Counted from the stretch's first letter, positions 44,882 through 53,458 are shown. The stretch is 64,000 nt of DNA from Ruegeria intermedia (GCF_900129345.1 NZ_FQVK01000007.1:1-64000); one strand, 5' to 3'. A program made the numbers and translations. The notes: generated from the letters alone by a model not told the origin.

Positions 44882-45889
44882 CTATTCCATTTCCTTGCGC
44901 GCGTTGCGCACGTTCCAGACAAGGATCGGCGTCACCAGCAGCATGATGACCATGGCCGCAGCCGAGCCCACGCCCCAGTCATTGGCGCGGAACAGCTTGT
45001 CGAACATGTAGTTGGCCAAGACCTGTGTCTCCCACTGGCCGTTGGTCATGGCGAACACGATGTCGAAAACCTTCAGCACGACGATGGTGATCGTTGTCCA
45101 CACCACCAGAATCGTGGTCTTGATCTGCGGCACCTTGATCTTGAAGAAGATCTGAAACGGGCTCGCGCCATCCAGAATGGCGGCCTCGACCGTTTCTTCG
45201 GGAATGCCGCGCAGGGCCGCCGACAGGATCACCATGGCAAAACCCGTCTGAATCCAGATCAGCACGATCATCAGGAAGAAATTGTTCCACAGCGGAATGG
45301 TCAGCCAGGTTTGCGGCTCGGTTCCGCCAAAGAAGATGTACAGGGCGTTCAGCATGCCGATCTGGTCCTGCTCGACCGGGCGGGTGTCATAGACCAGCTT
45401 CCAGATCACCGAGGCGCCCACGAACGAGATCGCCATCGGCATGAAGATCAACGACTTGGCGATGCTGCCCCAGCGGATGCGGTCGGTCAGCTGGGCCACC
45501 AAAAGGCCGAATGCCGTCGACAGCGCCGGGACCACGATCAGCCACAGCATGTTGTTGCGCATCGCTTCCCAGAATTTCGGCTCGGCGACCATCTGGGCAT
45601 AGTTGTCGAGGCCGACCCATTCGTACCCGCCACCGGGCACGCGCTCGGTCAGCGACAGGCGCAGCGTTTCCACCACCGGGTAAGCCAGATACAGCCCCAG
45701 CGCCGCCAGGGCGGGAAACAGGAACAGCCATGGCCGGATCATGTTCGCGCGATTGATGTTGCGCCCGGCATTCGGGCCGCGGGCCGGGAACAGGATTTTG
45801 TCCAGAACTTGGTTGGACAGGTAGAAATAGCCGATGCAGCCGGATACGCCGATGGCGATCGTCAGCAGACCTTGGATTGCGGGATGCAT
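44882..45889 (-). CDS. aglF: Alpha-glucoside ABC transporter permease AglF
   Basis: 335 aa, MalF-like permease. An additional N-terminal helix (residues 7-30) precedes the six-helix core. The EAA loop reads EETVEAAILDGASPFQIFFK and the domain ends in a short basic tail NVRNARKEME. It forms the channel with AglG. It is separated from aglE by 65 bp that contain a strong hairpin, and from aglG by 11 bp. Confidence 0.92.
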   Translation of the reverse strand: MHPAIQGLLTIAIGVSGCIGYFYLSNQVLDKILFPARGPNAGRNINRANMIRPWLFLFPALAALGLYLAYPVVETLRLSLTERVPGGGYEWVGLDNYAQMVAEPKFWEAMRNNMLWLIVVPALSTAFGLLVAQLTDRIRWGSIAKSLIFMPMAISFVGASVIWKLVYDTRPVEQDQIGMLNALYIFFGGTEPQTWLTIPLWNNFFLMIVLIWIQTGFAMVILSAALRGIPEETVEAAILDGASPFQIFFKIKVPQIKTTILVVWTTITIVVLKVFDIVFAMTNGQWETQVLANYMFDKLFRANDWGVGSAAAMVIMLLVTPILVWNVRNARKEME

Positions 45890-45915
45890 GTCACCCTCCG
45901 TGGCGACGATGGGTC

Positions 45916-45941
45916 GGGCAACCCGTTCTTTCGGGTTGCCC
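45916..45941 (-). repeat. Strong hairpin between aglE and aglF
   Basis: A perfect 10-bp stem GGGCAACCCG/CGGGTTGCCC with a 6-nt loop begins 13 bp after the aglE stop codon. It has no T-run on the coding strand. It is placed like the hairpins after the other three binding-protein genes. Confidence 0.6.
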
Positions 45942-45954
45942 GGGGTTCAAGAAG

Positions 45955-47223
45955 TTACTTGATCGCGTCCCAGGACGCCTGGATCTCGTCCGCGACCTCT
46001 TGTGCGGATTTGCCGCCGACATAGTCGACCATGCCGGTCCAGAAGCTGCCCGCACCAACCGCGCCCGGCATCAGGTCGGACCCATCGAACCGGAAGGTGG
46101 TCGCGCCCAGCAGGATGTCGTTCATCTTCTTCAGCGTCGGATCGGCAAAGACCGACGTATCCACGCCCTTGTGCGGGGTCAAAAAGCCGCTGAGCGCCAT
46201 CCAGGTCTCATGCGCCTCGGGGGTCTGCAGGAAGGCGATCAGATCATGCGCCGCGGGGCTGTCATTGGTGATCGCCCACAAGGTGCCCGCGCCCAGCACG
46301 GGGCTGCCCAGATCCTTGCTTTCATAGGCGGGGAAATAGAAGAAATCCGCGTCCTCACCCACGACCGTGCCTTCGGGGAAGAAGGCCGGGATGAACGAGG
46401 CCTGCCGGTGCATGTAGCATTGCGGCGGCGAGCTGAACAGACCCTTGGGGCTGTCGCGGAAATCGGTGGTTGCAACCGCGCCCGCGCCGCCGGCGACATA
46501 GTCGTCATTGCGGGCGAATGCGCCGAATTCTTCGATCGCAGCCACGACCTTGGGGTCGTTGAACTTCAGCTCGTTGGTAACCCACGCGTCGTAGTCCTCG
46601 GGAGACTGGGTCCGCAGCATCATGTCCTCGACCCAGTCGGTCGCAGGCCAGCCTGTCGCCCCGCCCGAACCCAGGCCGATGCACCAGGGCGTGCCGCCAT
46701 CGGCGACGATCTGGTCGGTCAGCGCCTTCAGCTCTTCCATCGTGGTGGGAATCTCATATCCCGCGTCCTCGAAATTTTCGGGCACATACCAGACCAGCGA
46801 CTTCACATCGACCTTGTAGAAGAAGCCATACAGGTGGTCCTGACCGTCCGGCCCGGCATAGGTGCCCAGATCGACCCAGGACTGGCCCGCGGCATAGTTG
46901 TCGCGCACCCAGTCCGCCGTTCCATCGGCCAGCGGCGTCAGAAATCCGCTCTTGGCCATGTCGGCCGCAAGGCCCGGCTGCGGGAACACGGCGATGTTCG
47001 GCGCCGACCCGGCCTCGGCGTCGATGCGGATCTGCTGCTCGAAGCTGTCCGACCCGACATAAGAATATTCATGGCCAGTCGCCGCCGCAAAGGCATCAAG
47101 CACCTTTTCGACATTCTCTTGGTCCGGGCCAAGCCACGGCCCGAACACGGTGACCTTGTCGGCCTGTGCCGCACCCGCCATCAGAGCGAACGTGGCCGCA
47201 CCTGCATACAGCTTGAATTTCAT
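45955..47223 (-). CDS. aglE: Alpha-glucoside ABC transporter, periplasmic binding protein
   Basis: 422 aa, SBP_bac_1 family. The signal peptide is residues 1-21 (MAGAAQADK). The mature domain begins VTVFGPWLGPDQENVEKVL, which resembles AglE of Sinorhizobium. It captures sucrose, trehalose, maltose and related alpha-glucosides in the periplasm. It is the first gene of aglEFGAK; GGGAGGATGATCC precedes its ATG. It is divergent from the LacI regulator, with an operator palindrome 46 bp upstream of the start. Confidence 0.93.
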   Translation of the reverse strand: MKFKLYAGAATFALMAGAAQADKVTVFGPWLGPDQENVEKVLDAFAAATGHEYSYVGSDSFEQQIRIDAEAGSAPNIAVFPQPGLAADMAKSGFLTPLADGTADWVRDNYAAGQSWVDLGTYAGPDGQDHLYGFFYKVDVKSLVWYVPENFEDAGYEIPTTMEELKALTDQIVADGGTPWCIGLGSGGATGWPATDWVEDMMLRTQSPEDYDAWVTNELKFNDPKVVAAIEEFGAFARNDDYVAGGAGAVATTDFRDSPKGLFSSPPQCYMHRQASFIPAFFPEGTVVGEDADFFYFPAYESKDLGSPVLGAGTLWAITNDSPAAHDLIAFLQTPEAHETWMALSGFLTPHKGVDTSVFADPTLKKMNDILLGATTFRFDGSDLMPGAVGAGSFWTGMVDYVGGKSAQEVADEIQASWDAIK

Positions 47224-47268
47224 GGATCATCCTCCCAAAGGTATCTGGCGCATGTGAGACTCGGTTTT

Positions 47269-47280
47269 CAAAGCGCTTTG
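47269..47280. promoter_or_regulatory. LacI-type operator O1 upstream of aglE
   Basis: CAAAGCGCTTTG is a perfect 12-bp palindrome with the central CG typical of LacI/PurR/CcpA-type operators. It lies 46 bp upstream of the aglE start in the intergenic region shared with the regulator gene. Confidence 0.6.
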
Positions 47281-47426
47281 GATGCCGGCTGTTATCCGCC
47301 AACGGACCGCATCTGTCAATCGTCAGTTTTCCCGATCAGCTTGATTTAATACCCTAAGCTTTGAAATGGCGAAACGACTTGACGCAGAAAGACATTGCCC
47401 GCAAAACAGGAAACGAACCGCATTTT

Positions 47427-47438
47427 GAAGGCGCTTTG
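47427..47438. promoter_or_regulatory. LacI-type operator O2 upstream of aglR
   Basis: GAAGGCGCTTTG differs from the perfect palindrome O1 at two positions. It ends 8 bp before the regulator start codon, overlapping its ribosome-binding region, so binding would block the aglR-bgl-glk operon directly. O1 and O2 are 158 bp apart centre to centre. Confidence 0.5.
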
Positions 47439-47446
47439 AAAGCCGA

Positions 47447-48478
47447 ATGAACCTGAAGCAGCTCTCTCAGATCCTGGACCTGTCACCTACGACGGTCAGC
47501 CGCGCGCTGAACGGATACCCCGAGGTGAGCGAAGAAACCCGCCTGCGGGTTCAGGCGGCGGCGGCCAAACATGGCTATCGGCCGAATGCGCGCGCCAAGG
47601 GGCTGGCGACGGGCCGGTCGATGGTGATCGGCCATGTTATCCCCAGCTCGTCGCGGCACGAGATGGTGAACCCGATCTTCGGTGATTTCGTCGCCGGCGC
47701 GGTCAAGAAATATGCCGAGCACGGCTATGACATGATGTTCACCAATGCCGACGACACCTCGATCGAAGACGCCTATCGCAGCCTGTTCCAGCGCGGCGCG
47801 GTTGATGGCGTGGTGCTTCAGGGCCCGAAGGTGAACGAGCCGCGGATCGAGGTTCTGACCCGGATGCAGGTGCCGTTCATCGTGCATGGCCGGTCGACCG
47901 GCGTCAGCCTGCCCTATGACTGGATCGACGTGAACAACAAAAGCTCGTTCCTGCGCGCCACCCGATTCCTGATCGACCTGGGCCACCGGCGGATTGCGCT
48001 GATCAACGGTCTGGAAGACATGGACTTTGCCCAAAGGCGCCGCGACGGGTATCTCGAGGCGCTGAAACAGGCCGGCCTGTCGCCCGACCCGGCCCTGATG
48101 CGCAGCGCCGAGATGACCGAGGTCTATGGCCACCACGAAACCCGAGACATGCTGCGGCTGGACGATCCGCCGACCGCAATCCTGACTTCCTCGATGATCT
48201 CGGCGATCGGGGTGCGGCGCGCGCTGGACGAGGCCGGGCTGAAGATGGGACGCGACGTATCGGTGATCGCCCATGACGATGACCTGTCCTATCTGAAGAA
48301 CGGACAGGACGTTCCGATCTTTACTGCCACCCGGTCTTCGGTGCGCCACGCCGGCGAACTGGCCGCCGAGATGCTGATCGAGCGCATCCGCGCGCCACAC
48401 GACCCGGTCAAGACTAGATTGCTCGAGGCCGAACTGGTAGTCGGCGGCTCGACCGGTCCCGCCCCCAACAGGTTCTGA
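47447..48478 (+). CDS. aglR: LacI-family transcriptional regulator of the glucoside operons
   Basis: 343 aa. The N-terminal LacI helix-turn-helix is MNLKQLSQILDLSPTTVSRA followed by the hinge-helix region YRPNARAKGLATGRS. The Peripla_BP_3-like sensor domain follows (residues 62-343). The position divergent from aglE matches aglR of Sinorhizobium. Two operator-like palindromes in the 223-bp gap suggest repression of aglEFGAK and autoregulation. The downstream GH1-kinase gene starts 2 bp after its stop, so the regulator shares a transcript with the enzymes it probably controls. Confidence 0.92.
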   Translation: MNLKQLSQILDLSPTTVSRALNGYPEVSEETRLRVQAAAAKHGYRPNARAKGLATGRSMVIGHVIPSSSRHEMVNPIFGDFVAGAVKKYAEHGYDMMFTNADDTSIEDAYRSLFQRGAVDGVVLQGPKVNEPRIEVLTRMQVPFIVHGRSTGVSLPYDWIDVNNKSSFLRATRFLIDLGHRRIALINGLEDMDFAQRRRDGYLEALKQAGLSPDPALMRSAEMTEVYGHHETRDMLRLDDPPTAILTSSMISAIGVRRALDEAGLKMGRDVSVIAHDDDLSYLKNGQDVPIFTATRSSVRHAGELAAEMLIERIRAPHDPVKTRLLEAELVVGGSTGPAPNRF

Positions 48479-48480
48479 AC

Positions 48481-50808
48481 ATGAAATACACCCGCGCTGA
48501 TTTCCCCAAAGACTTCCTCTTTGGTGTCGCAACCTCGGCCTATCAGATCGAAGGCCACGCACAGGGCGGCGCCGGCCCGACCCATTGGGACAGTTTCGCG
48601 GCCACGCCCGGCAACGTTGTGCGCGCCGAAAGCGGCGATCTGGCCTGCGACCACCTGCACCGGTTCGAACAGGATTTCGACCTGATCCGCGAGGCCGGTT
48701 TCGATTGCTATCGCTTTTCCACCAGCTGGGCGCGCGTGCTGCCCGAAGGGCGCGGGCCGGTGAACCAGGCCGGGCTGGACTATTACGACCGGCTGGCCGA
48801 CGCTCTGCTGGAACGCGGCATCCGCCCCTGCGCCACCCTGTATCATTGGGAGCTGCCCTCGGCGCTGGCCGACCTGGGCGGCTGGCGCAACCGCGACATC
48901 GCCAACTGGTTCGCCGATTTCACCGAGATCATCATGCGCCGCATCGGCGACCGCATGTACAGCGTCGCCCCGATCAACGAGCCCTGGTGCGTCAGCTGGC
49001 TGAGCCATTTCGAAGGCCACCACGCCCCCGGCCTGCGCGACATCCGCGCCACGGCCCGCGCCATGCATCACGTCCTTCTGGCCCATGGCCGCGCGATTCA
49101 GGCGATGCGGGGCCTTGGCATGTCGAACCTGGGCGCGGTGTTCAACCTGGAATGGGCCGAACCTGCCGATGACACCCTCGAGGCCCGCGCGGCCGCCGAT
49201 CTGTACGACGGCATCTACAACCGGTTCTTCCTGGGCGGCGTGTTCAACAAGGCCTATCCCGAGAATGTGCTGCACGGGCTGCAGGCCCACCTGCCCGACG
49301 GGTGGCAGGACGATTTCGACACGATCGGCACGCCGGTCGACTGGTGCGGGCTGAACTACTATACCCGCAAACTGATCGCGCCCGCCGACACGCCCTGGCC
49401 CAGCCTGCAAGAGGTCCCCGGCCCCCTGCCCAAGACGCAGATGGGGTGGGAGATCGAGCCAGGCGCGCTGACCCGGTTCCTGACCCGTACGGCGCGGGAC
49501 TACACCGGCGATCTGCCGATCTATGTCACCGAAAACGGCATGGCCAGCCCCGAGCGGCAGCAGGATGACGACCGCATCGACTATCTGAATCAGCATCTGG
49601 CGGCGGTGCAGGACGCGCTGGATCAGGGCGTTCCGGTCAAGGGCTATTTCATCTGGTCGCTGCTGGACAATTACGAATGGGCACTGGGATACGAAAAGCG
49701 GTTCGGCCTGGTCGATGTCGATTTCGACACGCTGGAACGCCGCCCCAAGGCCTCGTTCCGAGCGATGCAAACCGCTTTGGCCCAGGGCGATCCCGTCTCG
49801 GTTCCGATGGCGCAGCCCAGGGGCGCGATGCACGACCACTGGAACCTGGTGGCCGATATCGGCGGCACCAACACGCGGCTGGGGGTTGTCACCAATGGCA
49901 CGCTCACCGATCTGCGCAAATCGCCCACCGGCACCCTGCCCGAGTTTCTGGCCGCCCTGCACGACCTGTGCGCCGAGATCGGAACGCCGCCGCGCGCCGT
50001 GGTCGCCGCGGGCGCAGGCCCGGTGCGCAATGGCACGATCCGCCTGACCAATGCCAATCTGGATCTGTCCGAGGCTGACATCGCCACGGCCACCGGCGCG
50101 GACCACACCTTTGTCATCAACGACTTCACCGCCGCCGCGTGGTCGGTGGCCGAAATCACCGGCGATGACGTGCAAGCCCTGCAAGGCGACCCGACCCCGC
50201 CCAAGGGCACCCGACTGGTGGTCGGCCCCGGCACCGGGCTGGGCGTCGGCGCGCTTTTGTATTCCGAAGGCCACTATCACACCGTCTCGGGCGAGGGCGG
50301 CCATGTCGGCCTGTCACCCCGCACCCGCGACGAGGTGAACGTGTTCGAAGCCGCCCGCCGGATCGCGCCCGAGTGTTTCTTTGGCAACAGCCTGACGCTT
50401 GAGGCCGAGATGTTCCTCAGCGGAACGGGCCTGCCGATCCTGTATCGCGCCTTAGGCATGACCGCTGGCCAGCCCGACACGCCCGCCCTGCCCGCCAAGG
50501 ACATCCTGCAGGCCGCGCGCGACGGGTCCGATCCGGTCGCCATGCGCGCCGCGCAGATCTTCACCACCCATCTGGGCGCCGTGATGGGCGACATGGCCGT
50601 GACCGTGATGCCCACCGGCGGCGTCTTCCTTGTGGGCGGCGTGGCCGAGAAGAACCGCTGGCTGTTCGGCGACGACTTTCTGGCGGCCTTCAACGCCGGC
50701 GGCCGGTTCGACGCGCTGCGGCAGGCCTTTGGCGTTTATGTGTCGGAACAGGCCGAATTTGGCATTGTTGGCGCTAACAACTTCTGCAAAAATGCGCTCG
50801 CGCGGTAA
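48481..50808 (+). CDS. Fusion protein: GH1 beta-glucosidase - glucokinase
   Basis: 775 aa in one uninterrupted frame. Residues 1-432 are a complete family 1 beta-glucosidase: FPKDFLFGVATSAYQIEG, acid/base E167 in APINEPWC, nucleophile E351 in YVTENGMA, and aglycone-site WSLLDNYEWALGY. After a linker of about 20 residues, 454-775 form a complete bacterial glucokinase (PF02685): LVADIGGTNTRLGVV, INDFTAAAWS and VVGPGTGLGVGAL. It would release glucose from cellobiose-type sugars and phosphorylate it on the same chain. An internal ATG (49828, residue 450) with AGGGG just upstream could also give free glucokinase. It follows aglR by 2 bp and precedes the fructokinase gene. Confidence 0.92.
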   Translation: MKYTRADFPKDFLFGVATSAYQIEGHAQGGAGPTHWDSFAATPGNVVRAESGDLACDHLHRFEQDFDLIREAGFDCYRFSTSWARVLPEGRGPVNQAGLDYYDRLADALLERGIRPCATLYHWELPSALADLGGWRNRDIANWFADFTEIIMRRIGDRMYSVAPINEPWCVSWLSHFEGHHAPGLRDIRATARAMHHVLLAHGRAIQAMRGLGMSNLGAVFNLEWAEPADDTLEARAAADLYDGIYNRFFLGGVFNKAYPENVLHGLQAHLPDGWQDDFDTIGTPVDWCGLNYYTRKLIAPADTPWPSLQEVPGPLPKTQMGWEIEPGALTRFLTRTARDYTGDLPIYVTENGMASPERQQDDDRIDYLNQHLAAVQDALDQGVPVKGYFIWSLLDNYEWALGYEKRFGLVDVDFDTLERRPKASFRAMQTALAQGDPVSVPMAQPRGAMHDHWNLVADIGGTNTRLGVVTNGTLTDLRKSPTGTLPEFLAALHDLCAEIGTPPRAVVAAGAGPVRNGTIRLTNANLDLSEADIATATGADHTFVINDFTAAAWSVAEITGDDVQALQGDPTPPKGTRLVVGPGTGLGVGALLYSEGHYHTVSGEGGHVGLSPRTRDEVNVFEAARRIAPECFFGNSLTLEAEMFLSGTGLPILYRALGMTAGQPDTPALPAKDILQAARDGSDPVAMRAAQIFTTHLGAVMGDMAVTVMPTGGVFLVGGVAEKNRWLFGDDFLAAFNAGGRFDALRQAFGVYVSEQAEFGIVGANNFCKNALAR

Positions 50809-50847
50809 ACTCACCGCCTGATCTTTGCAGAAGGAAGGAGCCGGGAC

Positions 50848-51774
50848 ATGATCCTGTGCTGTGGCGAGGCCCTGATCGACATGATCGCAGAGCCGACGGT
50901 TTCGGGCGCGCAAGGTTTCGTGCCGCATTCGGGCGGCGCGGTGTTCAACACCGCCATCGCCCTGGGCCGGCTGGGTGCGCCTGCCGGAATGCTGACCGGG
51001 CTGTCGCGCGACATGTTCGGCCAGCAATTGGCGCAGGCCCTGAAAGACAGTCATGTGGATGGCTCGCAGGTTGTTCTATCGGACCGTCCGACCACGCTGG
51101 CCTTCGTACAACTGCAGGACGGGCACGCAACCTACTCCTTCGTCGATGAAAACTCGGCCGGGCGGATGCTGCGCCCCGAGGACATGCCGGACCAGTTGAG
51201 CACGACCTCGGCGCTGTATTTCGGCGGCATCAGCCTGGCCTGCGAGCCCTGCGCCGATGCCTATGCCGCCCTGCTGGACCGCCACGGGGCCGAGCGCGCA
51301 GTGATGATCGACCCCAACATCCGCCCCGGTTTCATCCAGGACCAGACCCGCTATCGCACCCGGCTGAACCGGATGATCGCGCAGGCCGACATCGTCAAGG
51401 TCTCAGACGAAGATCTGGACTGGATCGTCCCCGGCCCCGAAACGCTGGAAGAAAAGGTGCCGCTGCTGCTGCAGGCCGGCCCCGCAGTGGTGATCGTCAC
51501 GCGCGGCAGCCAAGGCGCGACCGGGTATCTGGCCGATGGCCGCACGGTTTCGGTGCCGGTCACGCCGGTTCAGGTGGTCGATACGGTGGGCGCGGGCGAC
51601 ACGTTCAACGCCGGGGTGTTGGCGCAACTGCACCGCGCCGGGCTGCTGAGCAAAAAGGCGCTCCGCGCGATCTTGCCCGACGACCTGCGCGCCGCGCTGG
51701 AACTGGGCGGCAAGATCGCCGCCGTCACCGTATCCCGCGCTGGGGCCAACCCGCCCTGGGCGCACGAGCTGTAA
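50848..51774 (+). CDS. Fructokinase (PfkB/ribokinase family)
   Basis: 308 aa. It has the N-terminal CCGEALIDMI, GGAVFNTAIALGRLG with the sugar-binding glycines, and the C-terminal ATP/anion-hole signature DTVGAGDTFNAGVLAQL with the catalytic aspartate. The closest family is bacterial fructokinase. It phosphorylates fructose from sucrose cleaved by AglA, or from the isomerase encoded next. Ribosome site GGAAGGAG precedes 50848; the gap to the fusion gene is 39 bp. Confidence 0.88.
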   Translation: MILCCGEALIDMIAEPTVSGAQGFVPHSGGAVFNTAIALGRLGAPAGMLTGLSRDMFGQQLAQALKDSHVDGSQVVLSDRPTTLAFVQLQDGHATYSFVDENSAGRMLRPEDMPDQLSTTSALYFGGISLACEPCADAYAALLDRHGAERAVMIDPNIRPGFIQDQTRYRTRLNRMIAQADIVKVSDEDLDWIVPGPETLEEKVPLLLQAGPAVVIVTRGSQGATGYLADGRTVSVPVTPVQVVDTVGAGDTFNAGVLAQLHRAGLLSKKALRAILPDDLRAALELGGKIAAVTVSRAGANPPWAHEL

Positions 51775-51792
51775 GTCATCGAAAGCACCGAT

Positions 51793-52458
51793 ATGAAACG
51801 ATCCGAGATCAACCGCATCAAGGCCGAGGCGCAGGCCTTCATCAATTCGTTCGGCTTTGCCCTGCCGCCCTTTGCCGACTGGACACCCGAGCAGATGCGC
51901 AGCCCGCAGGCCGCCGGCATCCGCGCCCGCAGCCTTGGCTGGGACATCACCGATTACGGCCAGGGCAAGTTCGACGAGCTGGGCCTGTTCCTGTTCACCC
52001 TGCGCAATGGCGACGAAAAGGACCTGAGCGCGGGCCGGGGCATGCTCTATGCCGAGAAGTTGTTGATTTCGCGTGACAAACAGCTCTCACCGATGCATCG
52101 CCACATCGTCAAGGCCGAGGACATCATCAACCGCGGCGGCGGCGATCTGGTGATGGAGATCTACGCCTCGGCCCCCGATGGCAGCATCGACCGCGACACC
52201 CCCGTCACCGTGCCCAGCGACGCCTGCCCGGTGACCATCCGGCCGGGCGAGCATCTGCGCCTGAAACCGGGCGAAAGCGTCACGCTGATGCCCGGCATCT
52301 GGCACGCCTTCTGGGCGGAAAAGGGCGATTGTCTGATCGGCGAGGTCTCGACCGTCAATGACGACCGCACCGACAACGTGTTCGAACAGCCGATCCCGCG
52401 CTTTGCCACGATCGAGGAAGACACCGCGCCCGAATTCCTGCTGGTCGCCGATTACTGA
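51793..52458 (+). CDS. D-lyxose/D-mannose-type ketol-isomerase
   Basis: 221 aa, D-lyxose isomerase family (formerly DUF1498), a metal-dependent cupin. Metal-binding histidines appear in LSPMHRHIVKAEDI and later MPGIWHAFWAEKG. Characterised members interconvert D-lyxose/D-xylulose and D-mannose/D-fructose. Directly after fructokinase it suggests a mannose to fructose to fructose-6-phosphate branch, for example for mannose from mannosides split by the GH1 enzyme; this is inference. It ends the operon, and its stop overlaps the converging transporter gene by 7 bp. Confidence 0.85.
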   Translation: MKRSEINRIKAEAQAFINSFGFALPPFADWTPEQMRSPQAAGIRARSLGWDITDYGQGKFDELGLFLFTLRNGDEKDLSAGRGMLYAEKLLISRDKQLSPMHRHIVKAEDIINRGGGDLVMEIYASAPDGSIDRDTPVTVPSDACPVTIRPGEHLRLKPGESVTLMPGIWHAFWAEKGDCLIGEVSTVNDDRTDNVFEQPIPRFATIEEDTAPEFLLVADY

Positions 52459-53381
52459 GCGCGCGGGGCCGGGCCAAAGGGCGGGTCCGAGGCCAGTGTC
52501 AACGCGACCCGGCCCGGGCTTGCGGCCTGGGCCAGCCGGTCGCGGACGGCCTCGAAGGCTTCGATCGTAACGGGTTCGGCGGGTTTCAGATAGACAAGGT
52601 GGAACAGCGCCCGCCCGCTGCGCACCGTCGCCACGTCCAGCACCTGAAACGGGCTGTCTGCACAGATCCGGCGGGCCTGCCCAATGATCTCGGCCCGGGC
52701 ATCTGCCGGCAGCGCCACACCCACGATATCGCGCAGCGCGCCCAGAAACACCTTGATCGGCTGCGGCAGCAGCGCCAGGCACAGCAGCAACACCACGAGC
52801 GCATCCGACACCGGAACCAGACCGGCAAGCGGCCCGCCCTCAAGCAGGTTGATCGCGAAAAACGCCGCCCCGGCCCCAAGGCTCAGCACCCCGTCGACCA
52901 TCGCGGCCCGGGCCTCGACCCGCAGCAGATCGCTGGTCTTGCCGGTGCGGCGCCAGTTCCAGCGGTGATAGGCGAACAGCGCCAGGCAGGTCGCCGCCAT
53001 CGACCCGGCATAGATCAGGATCCATTCCAGAACCACCGGCGCGGCTTCGCCCGTCTTGGCATAGGCCAGCAGACGATTCACTGCCGAACCTGCTGCCATC
53101 ACGATGATCCCGAACAGCAGCAGGCTGCGGAACATCACGAAGACGGATTCGTCGATCTCGTATCCGAAGGGGCGGTTCTGGTCCGGGGCCCGTCGGATCG
53201 AGGCGGCGACCCATCCCGCCACCACAGCCGTTGCGAAATTGAGCCCCGAGAACAACCCGTCCAGCAACAGCGCATCGGAGTTTGCCAGCAACCCGGCCAC
53301 AACCCCGGCACCTGCCATGAACAGGCTGGCCCATTTTGCCGCGTTCAGCGACCGGCGTTCAAAGATCAATGTGTCCTGCAT
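52452..53381 (-). CDS. Cation diffusion facilitator-like transporter with atypical metal site
   Basis: 309 aa. Six predicted membrane helices and a C-terminal cytoplasmic domain, with the family landmark DQNRPFGYEIDES in the loop after TM2 that resembles the RPFGYxR region of CDF proteins. The usual four metal ligands (two Asp in TM2, His and Asp in TM5, as in YiiP) appear here as D41, S45, A159 and D163. Half the site is therefore not conserved. It may transport another ion or have another role. It is alone on its strand, 77 bp downstream of the GMC oxidoreductase gene. Confidence 0.75.
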   Translation of the reverse strand: MQDTLIFERRSLNAAKWASLFMAGAGVVAGLLANSDALLLDGLFSGLNFATAVVAGWVAASIRRAPDQNRPFGYEIDESVFVMFRSLLLFGIIVMAAGSAVNRLLAYAKTGEAAPVVLEWILIYAGSMAATCLALFAYHRWNWRRTGKTSDLLRVEARAAMVDGVLSLGAGAAFFAINLLEGGPLAGLVPVSDALVVLLLCLALLPQPIKVFLGALRDIVGVALPADARAEIIGQARRICADSPFQVLDVATVRSGRALFHLVYLKPAEPVTIEAFEAVRDRLAQAASPGRVALTLASDPPFGPAPRAQ

Positions 53382-53458
53382 CGGTTCAGCTTTTCCGGTT
53401 GATGAGGCTGGCGGTCATTTATGTCCGACGGGCCAAGGCGCAAGCCCCTGTGCCGTGC

